From positions 297,035 through 361,034 of the forward strand of contig JAGKWU010000003.1 in the NCBI GenBank assembly GCA_021151695.1: a stretch of DNA of 64,000 nucleotides. The letters are read 5' to 3'. Shown here one piece after another: positions 9,584 to 18,840 of this stretch (the stretch's first letter is position 1; every line of letters begins with the position of its first letter). The translations under genes were made by a program, and so were the position numbers. This stretch comes from Cellvibrionaceae bacterium (GTDB lineage: Bacteria; Pseudomonadota; Gammaproteobacteria; Pseudomonadales; Cellvibrionaceae). The notes beneath the pieces are model-generated. The model had not been told where the DNA came from, did no database searches, and worked only from the letters and a program-made list of their open reading frames with translations.

Positions 9584-11872
9584 ATGAAAACAGGCCGTAA
9601 AACACTTTTGATAATAGCTTCATTCCTTTCGTTGCATGCTTCAGCAACGACATATTGCGATAACGGAACAGTTGCTCCGAATAACTCCTCGTCTGCTGAC
9701 GTAGATCTAGCTCAGAGAGATGATGCTGTAATTGAGTCCTCCTTGTTTGTCGGTAGCTATGCTGACGGCGGAGCCTCCCCCCAAGGGAAAACTTTTTTTG
9801 ATAGACGATCGTCGGGCACCTACCAAGCCAGATGGGCGTGGGTAAATACAACTAACCATCCTGCAATTGGAGGCACATTCGACACACTGTTCGATTCCAC
9901 GCCTTATACAGGCTCATTTGATGCCCAAGCCTTTAAAATGGCCGACTATCGAACAATTTCTATTAGTAACAACCAAAGTCCAGGCATACATAAAATAAGA
10001 TCAACATTCTCTGGAGCATCAAACTGTTGGGATGAATTCCAGTATACCGTTGAAAAAACAAATGCCATGGGGCAACTGGAACCTCCAACGCCTGTGACCT
10101 CTTTAACCCAAGGGGGACAAATTGTTGGCGCGGCTTGTATTAAAGGCGCGATAACCAATCGAATCATGGATGGAGCGAGTGTTGATATATATGCAGGTCA
10201 AAGTGTTGCGACACTAAAAAGCCTGGGCTCAACAAAAGCCGAAATTGCAAATCCATCGTCACCTCTCGTCGGTCAATGCGGCGGCGCTTCTGGATTTAAC
10301 TTGCAATTATCTGAACGGCAGCAAGCGGAATATTGCGGTGATCAACTTTGGGCGGGAATAAAAGACATCACGCCATCTAGCAGCACTTATCTAGTTAACT
10401 CTTCGACTTATTTGGTGCCCTGCGCATTAAGACCACTGGCGGACAATATCAGTCTGGGCACTAACAATCAGACAGTTTCGGTAGCTGGCCTGAACTTCAA
10501 ATCCAATACAACGGTAGATCTGTATGAGGGCACCACCTTATGGAAAAGAGTACCTATTTCTTTCTCTAGCAAAACCAATATTTCCTTTAACCTCCCGGAC
10601 ATCTCACCGCCATCTCGCTGTAATGTTCAGTCAAGCTGCAACCTCAATATCAGATTTACCAATCCTGAAGGCGCTGCAATAGGAATTTTTACCGAAAAAA
10701 CCATGGCTTTGCCGTCTCTGGCAAATCAAAACAAGCCTGTAGTTACCTCAAACCAACTTGATAGTTCTAGCTCTAATTGGTATCTCCGTCTGCTGGGTAG
10801 TAACTTCACCCCAAATATGACAGCAACGCTTATAGATGATCTTGGTAACGTTTGGGAGACCAATCCAGGCGTTACATTTACGAGCTCCAGCGACGTTAAA
10901 ATTTTTATCCCGCAAACTATGCCATCAGGATGTAACCTTCAAAAATCCTGCGTAGCTTCGGCCAAGCTTTCTGTTTCATTTAGCTATAGTGTCATTGACC
11001 CGAGCCTTAAAAGCACTGTAGAAACTACACTCAATTTTACCGTGCCTAAAAAGCCAATCAGCAATCCTGATAGCTATAATCCATTCAGCTACAGTTACAC
11101 GACACTTGCAACTGCATCCAATTTGGGAGCCTGCGCCTGGAGCTATGTTACCTATGTGGGTGCATCGGGGCCCAATGTATCCAAACTGTCTTGTACAATT
11201 AATGGGGTGAGTGGGATTTCAGTAGCCTCTAAAACGGAATCTTCGGGCTCATGCTATTTGGATCAACCGTCCTCCGGATTTTTTTACTCTACATCTACCC
11301 CCAGTTGTTCTTCGTTCATTCTTTACAGAACCCTGCTTGCAGCACCATCCAGCGCTACGGCAAGTATTGTTAGCGGCACTGTAAAAGTAAGCTGGACTGC
11401 TGTGGCTCCGACTAGTGCAACCTATTATAAGTTGTATAGAAATGGCGTTTTCCGTGCAGATGTCTATGCGATTGAGTTTAATGACACTACCGCAATAGCA
11501 GGAACAGGATATTCCTACAGCGTGAAAGCTTGCATAGGTTCAAACTGTGCGGCAGACCAGGCATTTACCAACACTGTAACCTTACCAACCAACAATACAA
11601 CTGACTTTAATGATCCAACAAAAAATGGGATTCCATTAGGTGCTGGCCCAACACCAGTTTCGGGAACCACCTATTTCACTGGCGATTCTGTTGCATTTAT
11701 ATTGGCCTCGACCGCTAGCGCATTTTGCTCAACGAGCGGCTATTTAGATGCGGCCTCCTATACAACAGGCACAGGTTATGGAGCGCACACTTTTGCCGCA
11801 AGAGGAACTTACTTTTACACCGCTAACGCTTATCCGTTTACAAAGATTACCAGCGTTAAGTGCTTTAAATAA
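9584..11872 (+). CDS. Secreted multidomain protein of unknown function with an FN3-like domain
   Basis: A 762-aa protein with a Sec signal peptide (MKTGRKTLLIIASFLSLHASA-TTYC). I do not recognise the N-terminal ~190 residues. Residues about 285-380 and 385-490 are two related beta-rich modules, each with a G-x-N-F start, a T-[VA]-[DT]-L strand and a C-N-[VL]-Q-x-S-C disulphide loop (CNVQSSC, CNLQKSC); these may be Ig/IPT-like. Residues about 580-665 read as a fibronectin-III-like domain (KVSWTAV, YYKLYRNGVF, YSYSVKAC). The tail is Ser/Thr/Tyr-rich with paired Cys. Base composition is more AT-rich than its neighbours. Its only regulatory context is a starch-regulon operator about 300 bp upstream, so a role in binding or presenting starch is possible but unproven. 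A GGAAACAGT element precedes ATG. Confidence 0.7.
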   Translation: MKTGRKTLLIIASFLSLHASATTYCDNGTVAPNNSSSADVDLAQRDDAVIESSLFVGSYADGGASPQGKTFFDRRSSGTYQARWAWVNTTNHPAIGGTFDTLFDSTPYTGSFDAQAFKMADYRTISISNNQSPGIHKIRSTFSGASNCWDEFQYTVEKTNAMGQLEPPTPVTSLTQGGQIVGAACIKGAITNRIMDGASVDIYAGQSVATLKSLGSTKAEIANPSSPLVGQCGGASGFNLQLSERQQAEYCGDQLWAGIKDITPSSSTYLVNSSTYLVPCALRPLADNISLGTNNQTVSVAGLNFKSNTTVDLYEGTTLWKRVPISFSSKTNISFNLPDISPPSRCNVQSSCNLNIRFTNPEGAAIGIFTEKTMALPSLANQNKPVVTSNQLDSSSSNWYLRLLGSNFTPNMTATLIDDLGNVWETNPGVTFTSSSDVKIFIPQTMPSGCNLQKSCVASAKLSVSFSYSVIDPSLKSTVETTLNFTVPKKPISNPDSYNPFSYSYTTLATASNLGACAWSYVTYVGASGPNVSKLSCTINGVSGISVASKTESSGSCYLDQPSSGFFYSTSTPSCSSFILYRTLLAAPSSATASIVSGTVKVSWTAVAPTSATYYKLYRNGVFRADVYAIEFNDTTAIAGTGYSYSVKACIGSNCAADQAFTNTVTLPTNNTTDFNDPTKNGIPLGAGPTPVSGTTYFTGDSVAFILASTASAFCSTSGYLDAASYTTGTGYGAHTFAARGTYFYTANAYPFTKITSVKCFK

Positions 11873-11887
11873 TAGCTAGACCGTCGT

Positions 11888-11927
11888 AAAAAAGGCCATG
11901 CATACTTATGTGATGCTTGGCCTTTTT
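11888..11927 (+). terminator. Terminator after the secreted protein gene
   Basis: The stem AAAAAGGCCA / TGGCCTTTTT (11889-11898 with 11918-11927) has an inner GCAT/ATGC pairing and a T-run. It lies 16 bp after the stop at 11872. The loop side contains TGCATACTTATGTG, a chance partial match to the operator. Confidence 0.85.
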
Positions 11928-12183
11928 GCAAAAAACGCACTCAATATGTGTTAATTCAATTTTAGTAATGACACATTACTTCGAACCCCGCCATCCCTCT
12001 AACTGACGCTTAACTTGCCTGACAGTTTGGCTATTAAGTTTACGCTGCAACACCAGATTCACTAACCGCTCTCACTTCTTGACGGTTATTTTTGGATAAG
12101 AACGGGGCATCAACTTAACCGCAATACTTATAAATTTTCCGACACAAAACCCTGTCTGCACATGATTTGGAGAACCCATTCTG
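11928..12183. other. Intergenic stretch before the DUF5989 gene
   Basis: With the preceding terminator this makes a 311-bp gene-free gap. I see no operator octamer and no convincing ORF. It must hold the promoter of the small gene at 12184, but I could not fix a good -35/-10 pair. GGAGA near 12168 serves as the ribosome-binding site. Confidence 0.5.
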
Positions 12184-12336
12184 ATGCTCGAATTTCTACA
12201 AGACCTTTGGCAATTTTTAAAAGTGCGCAAAAAATTCTGGTTACTTCCCATTATCCTGATTTTGGTATTGCTGGGTGCGCTCGTCGTTGCCAGCCAACAA
12301 TCTGCATTGGCAACATTTATTTACACCTTGTTCTAA
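12184..12336 (+). CDS. DUF5989 small membrane protein
   Basis: This 50-residue ORF begins MLEFLQDLWQFLKVRKKFWL and ends FIYTLF. It has an amphipathic N-terminus with R-K-K-F-W, one strong transmembrane helix (about residues 20-37) and the conserved short tail S-A-x-A-x-F-I-Y-T-L-F. This is the DUF5989 pattern, a family of about 50-residue membrane proteins often found beside carbamoyltransferase-type genes and without known function. Here it stands alone between a secreted protein and a convergent pullulanase. GGAGA lies about 10 nt upstream of ATG, and a terminator follows directly. Confidence 0.75.
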   Translation: MLEFLQDLWQFLKVRKKFWLLPIILILVLLGALVVASQQSALATFIYTLF

Positions 12337-12340
12337 ATTA

Positions 12341-12366
12341 AAAGAGGGCGCATCAGCGCCCTCTTT
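12341..12366. terminator. Bidirectional terminator between DUF5989 gene and pullulanase
   Basis: AAAGAGGGCGC / GCGCCCTCTTT (12341-12351 with 12356-12366) with a 4-nt loop. It lies 4 bp after the DUF5989 stop and 17 bp from the end of the convergent pullulanase gene, so it can serve both. Confidence 0.9.
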
Positions 12367-12383
12367 TATCAATCACTTCTTGC

Positions 12384-15300
12384 CTAGCTTGATCTGGTTC
12401 GCCATACCCCTATGACAACCAACATCAAACACAGCCACGCATCCATCAATTGTGCAAAGACAATTGATCCACCCGCTTTTGATTTGGTTGGTTTAGGGTC
12501 AGGCGTTACCGGGATGCTGGTATCCGTCAATTTTTTATTAGTGACGAATACAGCCACAGTGCGAGCCGGGACGGTGAACTCCGCTTTAGCATTATCAACG
12601 CTGGCTTGTTTAAGGCGATCATCGTCACTTGCTGCTTGCACAGCATGCAGCGCAAACTCCCAACCTTTCAGCTCGCTGACTGCCAGTGTTTTGTTGGTGG
12701 TATTTGCGTTGAAGACAACCAGAATATCTTCCACATTGGGATCGAGATTTGCGACTGTATCTTTCAGATTCATCGCCACCACCCCGGGAACCTGGTTCGC
12801 GCCATTATTGTAGAAGCTCACCACAGATTTAATTTGCTCAGCGGTTTCCAGACGGAAAAGTTTTGAGCTTTTGCGAACTTTTAACAGCTCTCTGGTTTGC
12901 GCATTGGCACGAACAATATCTTCAGATGCAGGAGCAAGTGCCGGATTGGCCAAACGCGCCTTCATATAATCCCAGCTGCCCTGATTATCCTGTGCTAACG
13001 GCAAGCCTTTACCCCAGTTGTTGTGCTGGTAAGTAAAGTCCAATGCGTTGAACCAATCACCGGAATCATAGGAATTGCGATCAAAGGATTTGGAGCGCAG
13101 CATATCCTGCCCTGCATGCAGGAAAGGAACACCTTGTGCCAGCAATACAAACGCGTTGCCCATGGTTTGCATGCGCACGCGGTCCGCCATGCTGGTATCG
13201 AGCGGTGCTTTGTATTGGATGATATCGAACAGGGTTTCGTTGTCGTGAGCTTCGGCGTAATTAATCGTTTCTGAAGGATCTTGCGTGTATCCGGCATTAT
13301 CCAATTGCGCCGCTGTGATTGTTGTGCCTGTGCGATCGGTAAAACTGTAATCAGCAAGCGAACCGGCCAATGCCACTTTCAATCTATCCTGCGCGCGCAA
13401 CAAATCGCTGCGCGCCGATTCACTCGCACTATTTTCCGCGTTGGGCGCTGTGTATAAGCCAGTGATAAATCCCTGGCGCTGCACCAGATCGAGACCTGAA
13501 TCACAGCAGTAGCCACCGCGCACTGCATCGCGAATGCGATCATTAAAGGTACCCACACCAGTGCCGCCCATATTGCCGATGGTTGCTTGTACGAAACGGC
13601 TATTGTCTTGCACTTCACCAAAATTCCAACCTTCTCCGTAAAAATACAGATCACTGCCTTTCACACCGTCCTGTGCAACAGTGAGTTTTTGTAATTCGGT
13701 TTTAATGTTGGTGATATTCGCTTTGCTGTGATGACCCATCAGGTCGTAACGGAATCCGTCAACTTTGTATTGGGTGGCCCAGGTTTTCATTGAGTCCAGC
13801 ATTAATTTTTCCATCATGGCGTTTTCGCTGGCAGTGTTGGCGCAGCAGGTGCTGTTTTCAATATCGCCGTTTGCATTTAAACGGTGGTAATAGCCTGGCA
13901 CTACTTTATCAAGCACGGCCGTTTCACTTTGCAGCGCGCCGCTGGTGTGGTTATAGACAACATCCATCACCACGCGCAGGCCAGCCTTGCTTAAACCAGA
14001 CACCATACTGCGGAACTCTTTAATGCGCACTACACCTTCAGGATCTGTTGCATAGCTGCCATCCGGCACTGTGTAGTGGAATGGATCGTAGCACCAGTTG
14101 AAGCCATCCTCGCCGCGAATACTATTAATCGCCGCTTGTTGCGATTCGCTGTCAGCCGCAAGACTCGCCAGATCACCAACAACTACTTTTTGCTGCGCTT
14201 TAATTTCATTAACACTCGCACAATCGAACGCAGGCAACAGATGAATGTGCGTCAAACCCGCGTCTGTAAGATTTTTTAAATGCTTCATGCCATTAGTATC
14301 GCTGTGCGCGAACGCCATAAAAGTACCACGCTCGGCTTCCGGCACACTGCTATCAATAATACTGAAATCGCGAATGTGCAATTCGTAGATAGCAATATCT
14401 TCTGGAGCATTCAACACAGGCTTGGCGAGCGAATCCCAGCCTTCGGGCTTCAAATCTGCATCGCTGAGATTAACAATTAAACTGCGCTGTCCATTTGTGG
14501 ATAAACCAAGGCTGTAAGGATCCGTTACCCAGTAGTGTTCAATATGCCCGGTGGGGCGAGAATAAACCTCTACTTCATACAGATAATATTTGCGATTCCA
14601 GCTGGCATCGCCGGTGGCTGTCCACACGCCAGTGGCTGCATCAAATTGCATCGCAACTGATGAAGTTTCACTACCGCCGCTGGGTTGATCGTATAAGTGC
14701 AACTTGATGGAAGCAGCCGTAGGTGCCCAGAGTTTTAACGATGGCTTTCCATCAGCATAAATAACACCAAGATCGCCTTTATAGCTAAATAAATCATCGA
14801 GCACGCCAGCAATTTGCAGACCTGTAGCATCAATCAAATTGCCGTTACTGGCGCTGATAGATATCGCCGTTTGCTGCCGCAGAATCTGTGCAACTTTGCT
14901 AACATCTCCCGCCGCAATTTTAAAAGCAGCGAGATTTTTTAGATGAGGAAACTTCGCTTTCAGCGCATCAGACAAACCAGCAGGCATATAGGTGAGGTTA
15001 ATAGATTCGCCACTATCAATGCCAGAAGGGCCAGAGCTTAATGCGGCGCTAGAGGAATAATGCAATTTAATATTGCCACTTGCCGCCTGCTCCGCCGTTA
15101 TATTTAACGCAACCGTATCGCGATTTAACCAATAAGCCTTAGCGGCCCTGAGATTGCCAGTCACCACTGAATCGCCGATGTAAACCTTGTGATGAGCGGC
15201 ATCATAAGTGAAGACTACATTTTGCTTTTCATGGGTAACGCTAAACGCAATATTATTGCCGTCATCGCCGTAGCTTTCAGCCCAGGTTTCATTCAGCGCA

Positions 15301-16151
15301 ACTTTCGCCTCGTAATTACCAACGGGAATCGCCGTGGTTGAAAATGTGTAAAGGCCGCTGCCATTGGTATCTTGCAGCCATCCGCGCAAGCACTCTGGCT
15401 GCCAGTCGCCAGGACAGCCCAAGGCAGTTTGGAAATTACCTACAGCACTGGCGATGACTGAATTAACATTGCTGGTAACCCAATGGGTTTTGTGGCTGTA
15501 ATAAAAAGTAACAGCGCGCGGGCTCGCCAACACCAGCGAAATATTATCGCCACCAGCGCGAGTGTTAGCGCCGTAGTTTTCATCCCAGCCGCCATTAAGC
15601 GCTGCTTTAAATAGCCAATCGCCTGCGGGAACATTAAATGTTTGCCGCCAGACTTTATCGCTACCCAGAATTAATTGACTGGCACTGCATGCAGGATCCC
15701 AATCGCCAGCACAACCAATAACATGCTGTAAATTGCCCGCTATGCCGACAGAAACAGGTTGCGGATCAATTACAGGAGTATCGCTCAATGCGGTATCTGT
15801 AAGCAGATGGGTATCCTGGTTGTAGGTAAAGGTCACCCACTTTTCCGATGCCAAACTAAATGTCGCATTGGAAGAACCCTGATTGTAACCGTAGCTCTCA
15901 TCCCATGAACCATTCAATGTCACTTTGTATTCCCAATTGCCCGCCGGAATCAAAAAACTAGCTGACCAATCGCTGCCCGTTTTTACCAGCGAAGAGTTAG
16001 CGCAGTTGGTTGACCAGTTTCCACTACAACCCAACGCAGTTTGAAAAGTTCCCGCCAGTGAAACTGACGTTGGGTCTGCAAATGCTTTACCAGACAAAAC
16101 AACAGGCAATGCAGCAAGCAATAACGCCAGCTGTGCAATCAAGCGATTCAT
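12384..16151 (-). CDS. Pullulanase (GH13) with three N-terminal X25-type modules and a GlyGly-CTERM-like tail
   Basis: A 1255-aa exported debranching enzyme that hydrolyses alpha-1,6 bonds of pullulan/amylopectin. After a signal peptide (to about residue 25) come three repeats of ~100 residues (about 30-125, 135-230, 233-325). Each has G-[TN]-[FL]-Q...GC.G[ND]W...C and an E-[SN]-Y-G end, like the X25 modules of bacterial pullulanases. A pullulanase N-domain and CBM48 follow. The catalytic set is complete and canonical: DVVYNH, nucleophile D803 in DGFRYDLMGHHS, acid/base E840 in YGEGWNFG, D970 in AEAHDNETLFD. The end reads AGGSIV, a hydrophobic helix and WRTRSS, resembling a GlyGly-CTERM (rhombosortase) signal. 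It follows another pullulanase gene on the same strand, separated by a terminator-like hairpin. Confidence 0.92.
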   Translation of the reverse strand: MNRLIAQLALLLAALPVVLSGKAFADPTSVSLAGTFQTALGCSGNWSTNCANSSLVKTGSDWSASFLIPAGNWEYKVTLNGSWDESYGYNQGSSNATFSLASEKWVTFTYNQDTHLLTDTALSDTPVIDPQPVSVGIAGNLQHVIGCAGDWDPACSASQLILGSDKVWRQTFNVPAGDWLFKAALNGGWDENYGANTRAGGDNISLVLASPRAVTFYYSHKTHWVTSNVNSVIASAVGNFQTALGCPGDWQPECLRGWLQDTNGSGLYTFSTTAIPVGNYEAKVALNETWAESYGDDGNNIAFSVTHEKQNVVFTYDAAHHKVYIGDSVVTGNLRAAKAYWLNRDTVALNITAEQAASGNIKLHYSSSAALSSGPSGIDSGESINLTYMPAGLSDALKAKFPHLKNLAAFKIAAGDVSKVAQILRQQTAISISASNGNLIDATGLQIAGVLDDLFSYKGDLGVIYADGKPSLKLWAPTAASIKLHLYDQPSGGSETSSVAMQFDAATGVWTATGDASWNRKYYLYEVEVYSRPTGHIEHYWVTDPYSLGLSTNGQRSLIVNLSDADLKPEGWDSLAKPVLNAPEDIAIYELHIRDFSIIDSSVPEAERGTFMAFAHSDTNGMKHLKNLTDAGLTHIHLLPAFDCASVNEIKAQQKVVVGDLASLAADSESQQAAINSIRGEDGFNWCYDPFHYTVPDGSYATDPEGVVRIKEFRSMVSGLSKAGLRVVMDVVYNHTSGALQSETAVLDKVVPGYYHRLNANGDIENSTCCANTASENAMMEKLMLDSMKTWATQYKVDGFRYDLMGHHSKANITNIKTELQKLTVAQDGVKGSDLYFYGEGWNFGEVQDNSRFVQATIGNMGGTGVGTFNDRIRDAVRGGYCCDSGLDLVQRQGFITGLYTAPNAENSASESARSDLLRAQDRLKVALAGSLADYSFTDRTGTTITAAQLDNAGYTQDPSETINYAEAHDNETLFDIIQYKAPLDTSMADRVRMQTMGNAFVLLAQGVPFLHAGQDMLRSKSFDRNSYDSGDWFNALDFTYQHNNWGKGLPLAQDNQGSWDYMKARLANPALAPASEDIVRANAQTRELLKVRKSSKLFRLETAEQIKSVVSFYNNGANQVPGVVAMNLKDTVANLDPNVEDILVVFNANTTNKTLAVSELKGWEFALHAVQAASDDDRLKQASVDNAKAEFTVPARTVAVFVTNKKLTDTSIPVTPDPKPTKSKAGGSIVFAQLMDAWLCLMLVVIGVWRTRSS

Positions 16152-16183
16152 GTTGGAGCCTCTTTTATAAAATTTTTATGCAA

Positions 16184-16226
16184 TAAAAAATAAGCGGCGC
16201 CCCGCAGGATGAGCGCCGCCAAAAAA
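16184..16226 (-). terminator. Terminator-like hairpin between two pullulanase genes
   Basis: Stem GCGGCGC / GCGCCGC (16194-16200 with 16213-16219), with A-runs on the plus left side giving TTATTTTTT on the minus strand after the stem. Only about 33 bp remain before the downstream start at 16151, which leaves little room for a promoter, so partial read-through into the X25 pullulanase gene is likely. Confidence 0.75.
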
Positions 16227-16229
16227 CAA

Positions 16230-18497
16230 TTAATGAGGTTTGCTGAACACAGTTACCGCGGTACCTTCCACTAACGCCGTACCACTTAAACCACTAACAT
16301 TGGTGGAGCCTGTGGCGTCGGCAATTTGTGTCCAGGTGCCGCCAGGTAAATTGACATAGCGATTCGAACCGCTGTTGTAAACCACAAACAGATCAGTACT
16401 GGAACGCGGATTGGTAATAGTGCCCGTTACAACTTCACCATAAAATTCAGCGGGAACACCCAACGCCAAATACTGGGCAACTTCTGCATTGGTATTCATG
16501 CGCAAACCCACATTGTTGCGACGCAAACTGATCAAGTCTTTAAAGTACTTAAAGGTCGCCGGATTATTTACCTTGTTGGACCACTTGATACTGTTGTAAC
16601 TGTCAGGGGCGTTGTAAGCATTGCGCGCACCACCATCGGTGCTGTAATTCCAGGCAGAAGCGGTACTCATTTGTTGATTGTTGGTTTTGGAGCGCAGGAA
16701 TTCGTCACCCGCCTGAATCAGCGGAAAACCCTGACTGGTTAATACAATACCGGAGCCGAAATTAACTACGCGTTTTGGATAACCCAAATCAGTGGGCGGC
16801 GTCAGACTCTGAACCTGACCGTTATTCAACACCACATTGCTGGACAGGGTTAAATAAATTTTGTCCCACAAACCAAAATTATCGTGCACAGAAATGTAGT
16901 TGAGTGTTTGCTCAGGATCAGCTGCAAAGTTGCGAAACCAGGTACCATTACGACTATCGCTCGCGCTGTAAGGTGAACCGCGCATGCCATCGTAAATAGC
17001 CCAACCAGTGTCCGCCGCTGCCGGGTTGTTAAACATATAACCTTTGGCTACACCGTCGTTATCACCTTTGATGGCATCGCGATAGGCGCCGTTAAATACA
17101 CCTACATGCTCCTCTACCAGATTGCGCGTAGAGCCATAGCGTACATGACTGGATTCATTCGCATCTGTCGCGCCCGTCCAAGGCTCACCGTACATAAGGA
17201 TATTGCGGTCGGAGAATTTGCTGTTGATGGCAGCACCCCATTTTTCCACTTCTGCTGTGGGGAATACGCCCATCAAATCAAAACGGAAACCATCGACGTT
17301 ATATTCTTCAGCCCAGTATTGCAGTGAATCCTGAATCATGCGGCTCACCATAGGTTGTGCTGCATCGATGGAGTTACCACAACCGGACAAATCTGCCGCT
17401 GTGTAATATTTTCCGGTGATTGGACTAAATACATCTTTGGAATAGGTGTGGTTGTAAACCACATCCATAATCACGCGAATACCCGCTTTGTGAAATTCAT
17501 TGACCATGGTTTTGAATTCGCGCGCGCGATTTTCATAGTCAGTAGGTGTGAGTGAGTAACGATCTTCCGGCACGTTGTAGTTACGCGGGTCGTAACCCCA
17601 GTTGTAGCAGTTGTCGCTGGATGGCAAACCTTCGCAACTGTTGAAATCAAATACGGGAAGCAACTGCACGTGAGTTACACCCAGTTCTTTCAAATGATCT
17701 ATACCGGTTTTTACACCACTATAGGTTGTACCCGCTTGCACCATACCTAAAAATTTTCCGCGATTGGCGGAGGAGACACCTGAGGTGGAATCTATGGTGA
17801 AATCGCGCACATGAGTTTCATAGACAATCGCATCTTCGCGCGCCGCCAATGCAGGGCGAGCAGCCCAGCCACCCGAGAGCGCTGTACGCGACATATCCAT
17901 GACGATATTGGAATTGGTTTGCGGCTTGGCCATTTTAGCGTAGGGATCACGCACCTCTACACCATTTACATAAAAGCTGTATTCAGCCAACAGCAAATCG
18001 CCTGGAACCGTAGCCTGGTACACATTGGTGTAGCCATTAAAATCCATGGCTTTTTGCGTGGAGTACATAACGCCCTTCACTTTCACCTGCACACTACTGG
18101 AGTCGGGAGACCAGAGCGAGAAAGTCGTAGCCTTGCTGGAATAAACAGCACCTAATGTGTTGATCACTACGGGGGAACCACAGCTGGTAACGGCTTGCGT
18201 GGTAATAGCTTTGGTACTGCTGTTGAAAATGATTTTATAACTGGTGTTCGCACTCACCACATAATCCGATGCAGGGTATGCCTCAGACCAGGTGCCCAAC
18301 TTGTCGATTTTAAAGCGCGGGCTGGTACTGGCCGCGCCAAATGCCTGACAAGTCTCAAAGGTAGTTGAGCTGGTCGCCGTCATGGCTGTTGAGCCCCAAC
18401 TATTGGGAGTACCGCGAAAATACCAATCTGCGTGAGCAAAATTGGCGGCCAGTAATACTGGACTGGATAAAACCAGCAGCAATGATTTTAATTGCAT
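16230..18497 (-). CDS. Pullulanase / debranching GH13 enzyme with N-terminal carbohydrate-binding-like module
   Basis: A 755-aa secreted enzyme. The signal peptide ends near residue 23 (NFAHA-DWYF). Residues about 24-105 form a small beta module starting WYFRGTPNSWG, a type that precedes amylases in this group and probably binds starch. A CBM48-like domain follows (FSLWSPDSSSVQVKVKG, about 125-195), then a type I pullulanase barrel: YETHVRDF, DVVYNHTY, nucleophile D407 in DGFRFDLMG, acid/base E438 in MYGEPW, D539 in ISVHDNFGLWD. It is much shorter than its two relatives and carries no anchor, so it is probably released. Start: AGAGGCTAACCC-ATG. It lies downstream of a two-component system, and a tandem GTTAAAA box lies 123 bp upstream of its start codon. 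Confidence 0.9.
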   Translation of the reverse strand: MQLKSLLLVLSSPVLLAANFAHADWYFRGTPNSWGSTAMTATSSTTFETCQAFGAASTSPRFKIDKLGTWSEAYPASDYVVSANTSYKIIFNSSTKAITTQAVTSCGSPVVINTLGAVYSSKATTFSLWSPDSSSVQVKVKGVMYSTQKAMDFNGYTNVYQATVPGDLLLAEYSFYVNGVEVRDPYAKMAKPQTNSNIVMDMSRTALSGGWAARPALAAREDAIVYETHVRDFTIDSTSGVSSANRGKFLGMVQAGTTYSGVKTGIDHLKELGVTHVQLLPVFDFNSCEGLPSSDNCYNWGYDPRNYNVPEDRYSLTPTDYENRAREFKTMVNEFHKAGIRVIMDVVYNHTYSKDVFSPITGKYYTAADLSGCGNSIDAAQPMVSRMIQDSLQYWAEEYNVDGFRFDLMGVFPTAEVEKWGAAINSKFSDRNILMYGEPWTGATDANESSHVRYGSTRNLVEEHVGVFNGAYRDAIKGDNDGVAKGYMFNNPAAADTGWAIYDGMRGSPYSASDSRNGTWFRNFAADPEQTLNYISVHDNFGLWDKIYLTLSSNVVLNNGQVQSLTPPTDLGYPKRVVNFGSGIVLTSQGFPLIQAGDEFLRSKTNNQQMSTASAWNYSTDGGARNAYNAPDSYNSIKWSNKVNNPATFKYFKDLISLRRNNVGLRMNTNAEVAQYLALGVPAEFYGEVVTGTITNPRSSTDLFVVYNSGSNRYVNLPGGTWTQIADATGSTNVSGLSGTALVEGTAVTVFSKPH

Positions 18498-18619
18498 GGG
18501 TTAGCCTCTTTATCTTTATTATCAGGATAATGTTTTGGTGTCGCGGTACATCAACCCATCAGCATTTTTATTGAGTGGATACAAACAGGTTTCGCGACTG
18601 TGACAGCATCTAATAACGC

Positions 18620-18639
18620 GAGTTAAAAAATGGTTAAAA
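18620..18639. promoter_or_regulatory. Tandem GTTAAAA box, candidate response-regulator site
   Basis: The 20-mer GAGTTAAAAAATGGTTAAAA contains two GTTAAAA copies with an 11-bp period, the spacing typical of OmpR/PhoB-family regulator sites. An identical 20-mer lies at 18841-18860. This copy is upstream of the pullulanase gene at 16230-18497 and close to the two-component operon, suggesting local control. The binding protein is inferred only from geometry. The rest of the 389-bp gap (18498-18886) holds a terminator and no gene. Confidence 0.5.
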
Positions 18640-18675
18640 CGACGACAGAGGAATTAACTTTTTAGGGAGAACAGA

Positions 18676-18703
18676 TAAAAAAACCGCCGGTAAAACCGGC
18701 GGT
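18676..18703 (-). terminator. Terminator after the histidine kinase gene
   Basis: Stem ACCGCCGGT / ACCGGCGGT (18683-18691 with 18695-18703). On the minus strand it is followed by seven T residues (18682-18676). It lies about 180 bp past the kinase stop and separates the two-component operon from the pullulanase gene. Confidence 0.88.
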
Positions 18704-18840
18704 AAAATCCTGTTCCAAAGGGAAAGGGTGGATAACTCAAAATGCGCAGGAAATCCTGAACACTACCGGATACAACAACGCGACTACTGGCTGTGAGCCG
18801 CAAGCTGTTTTACCCAAGCGGATTCATAGTGTCAGCGAAT

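Noticed and set aside
11898..11911. TGCATACTTATGTG, a partial operator match
   Set aside because: It is the loop and inner stem of a terminator, one base off the core, and no promoter follows.
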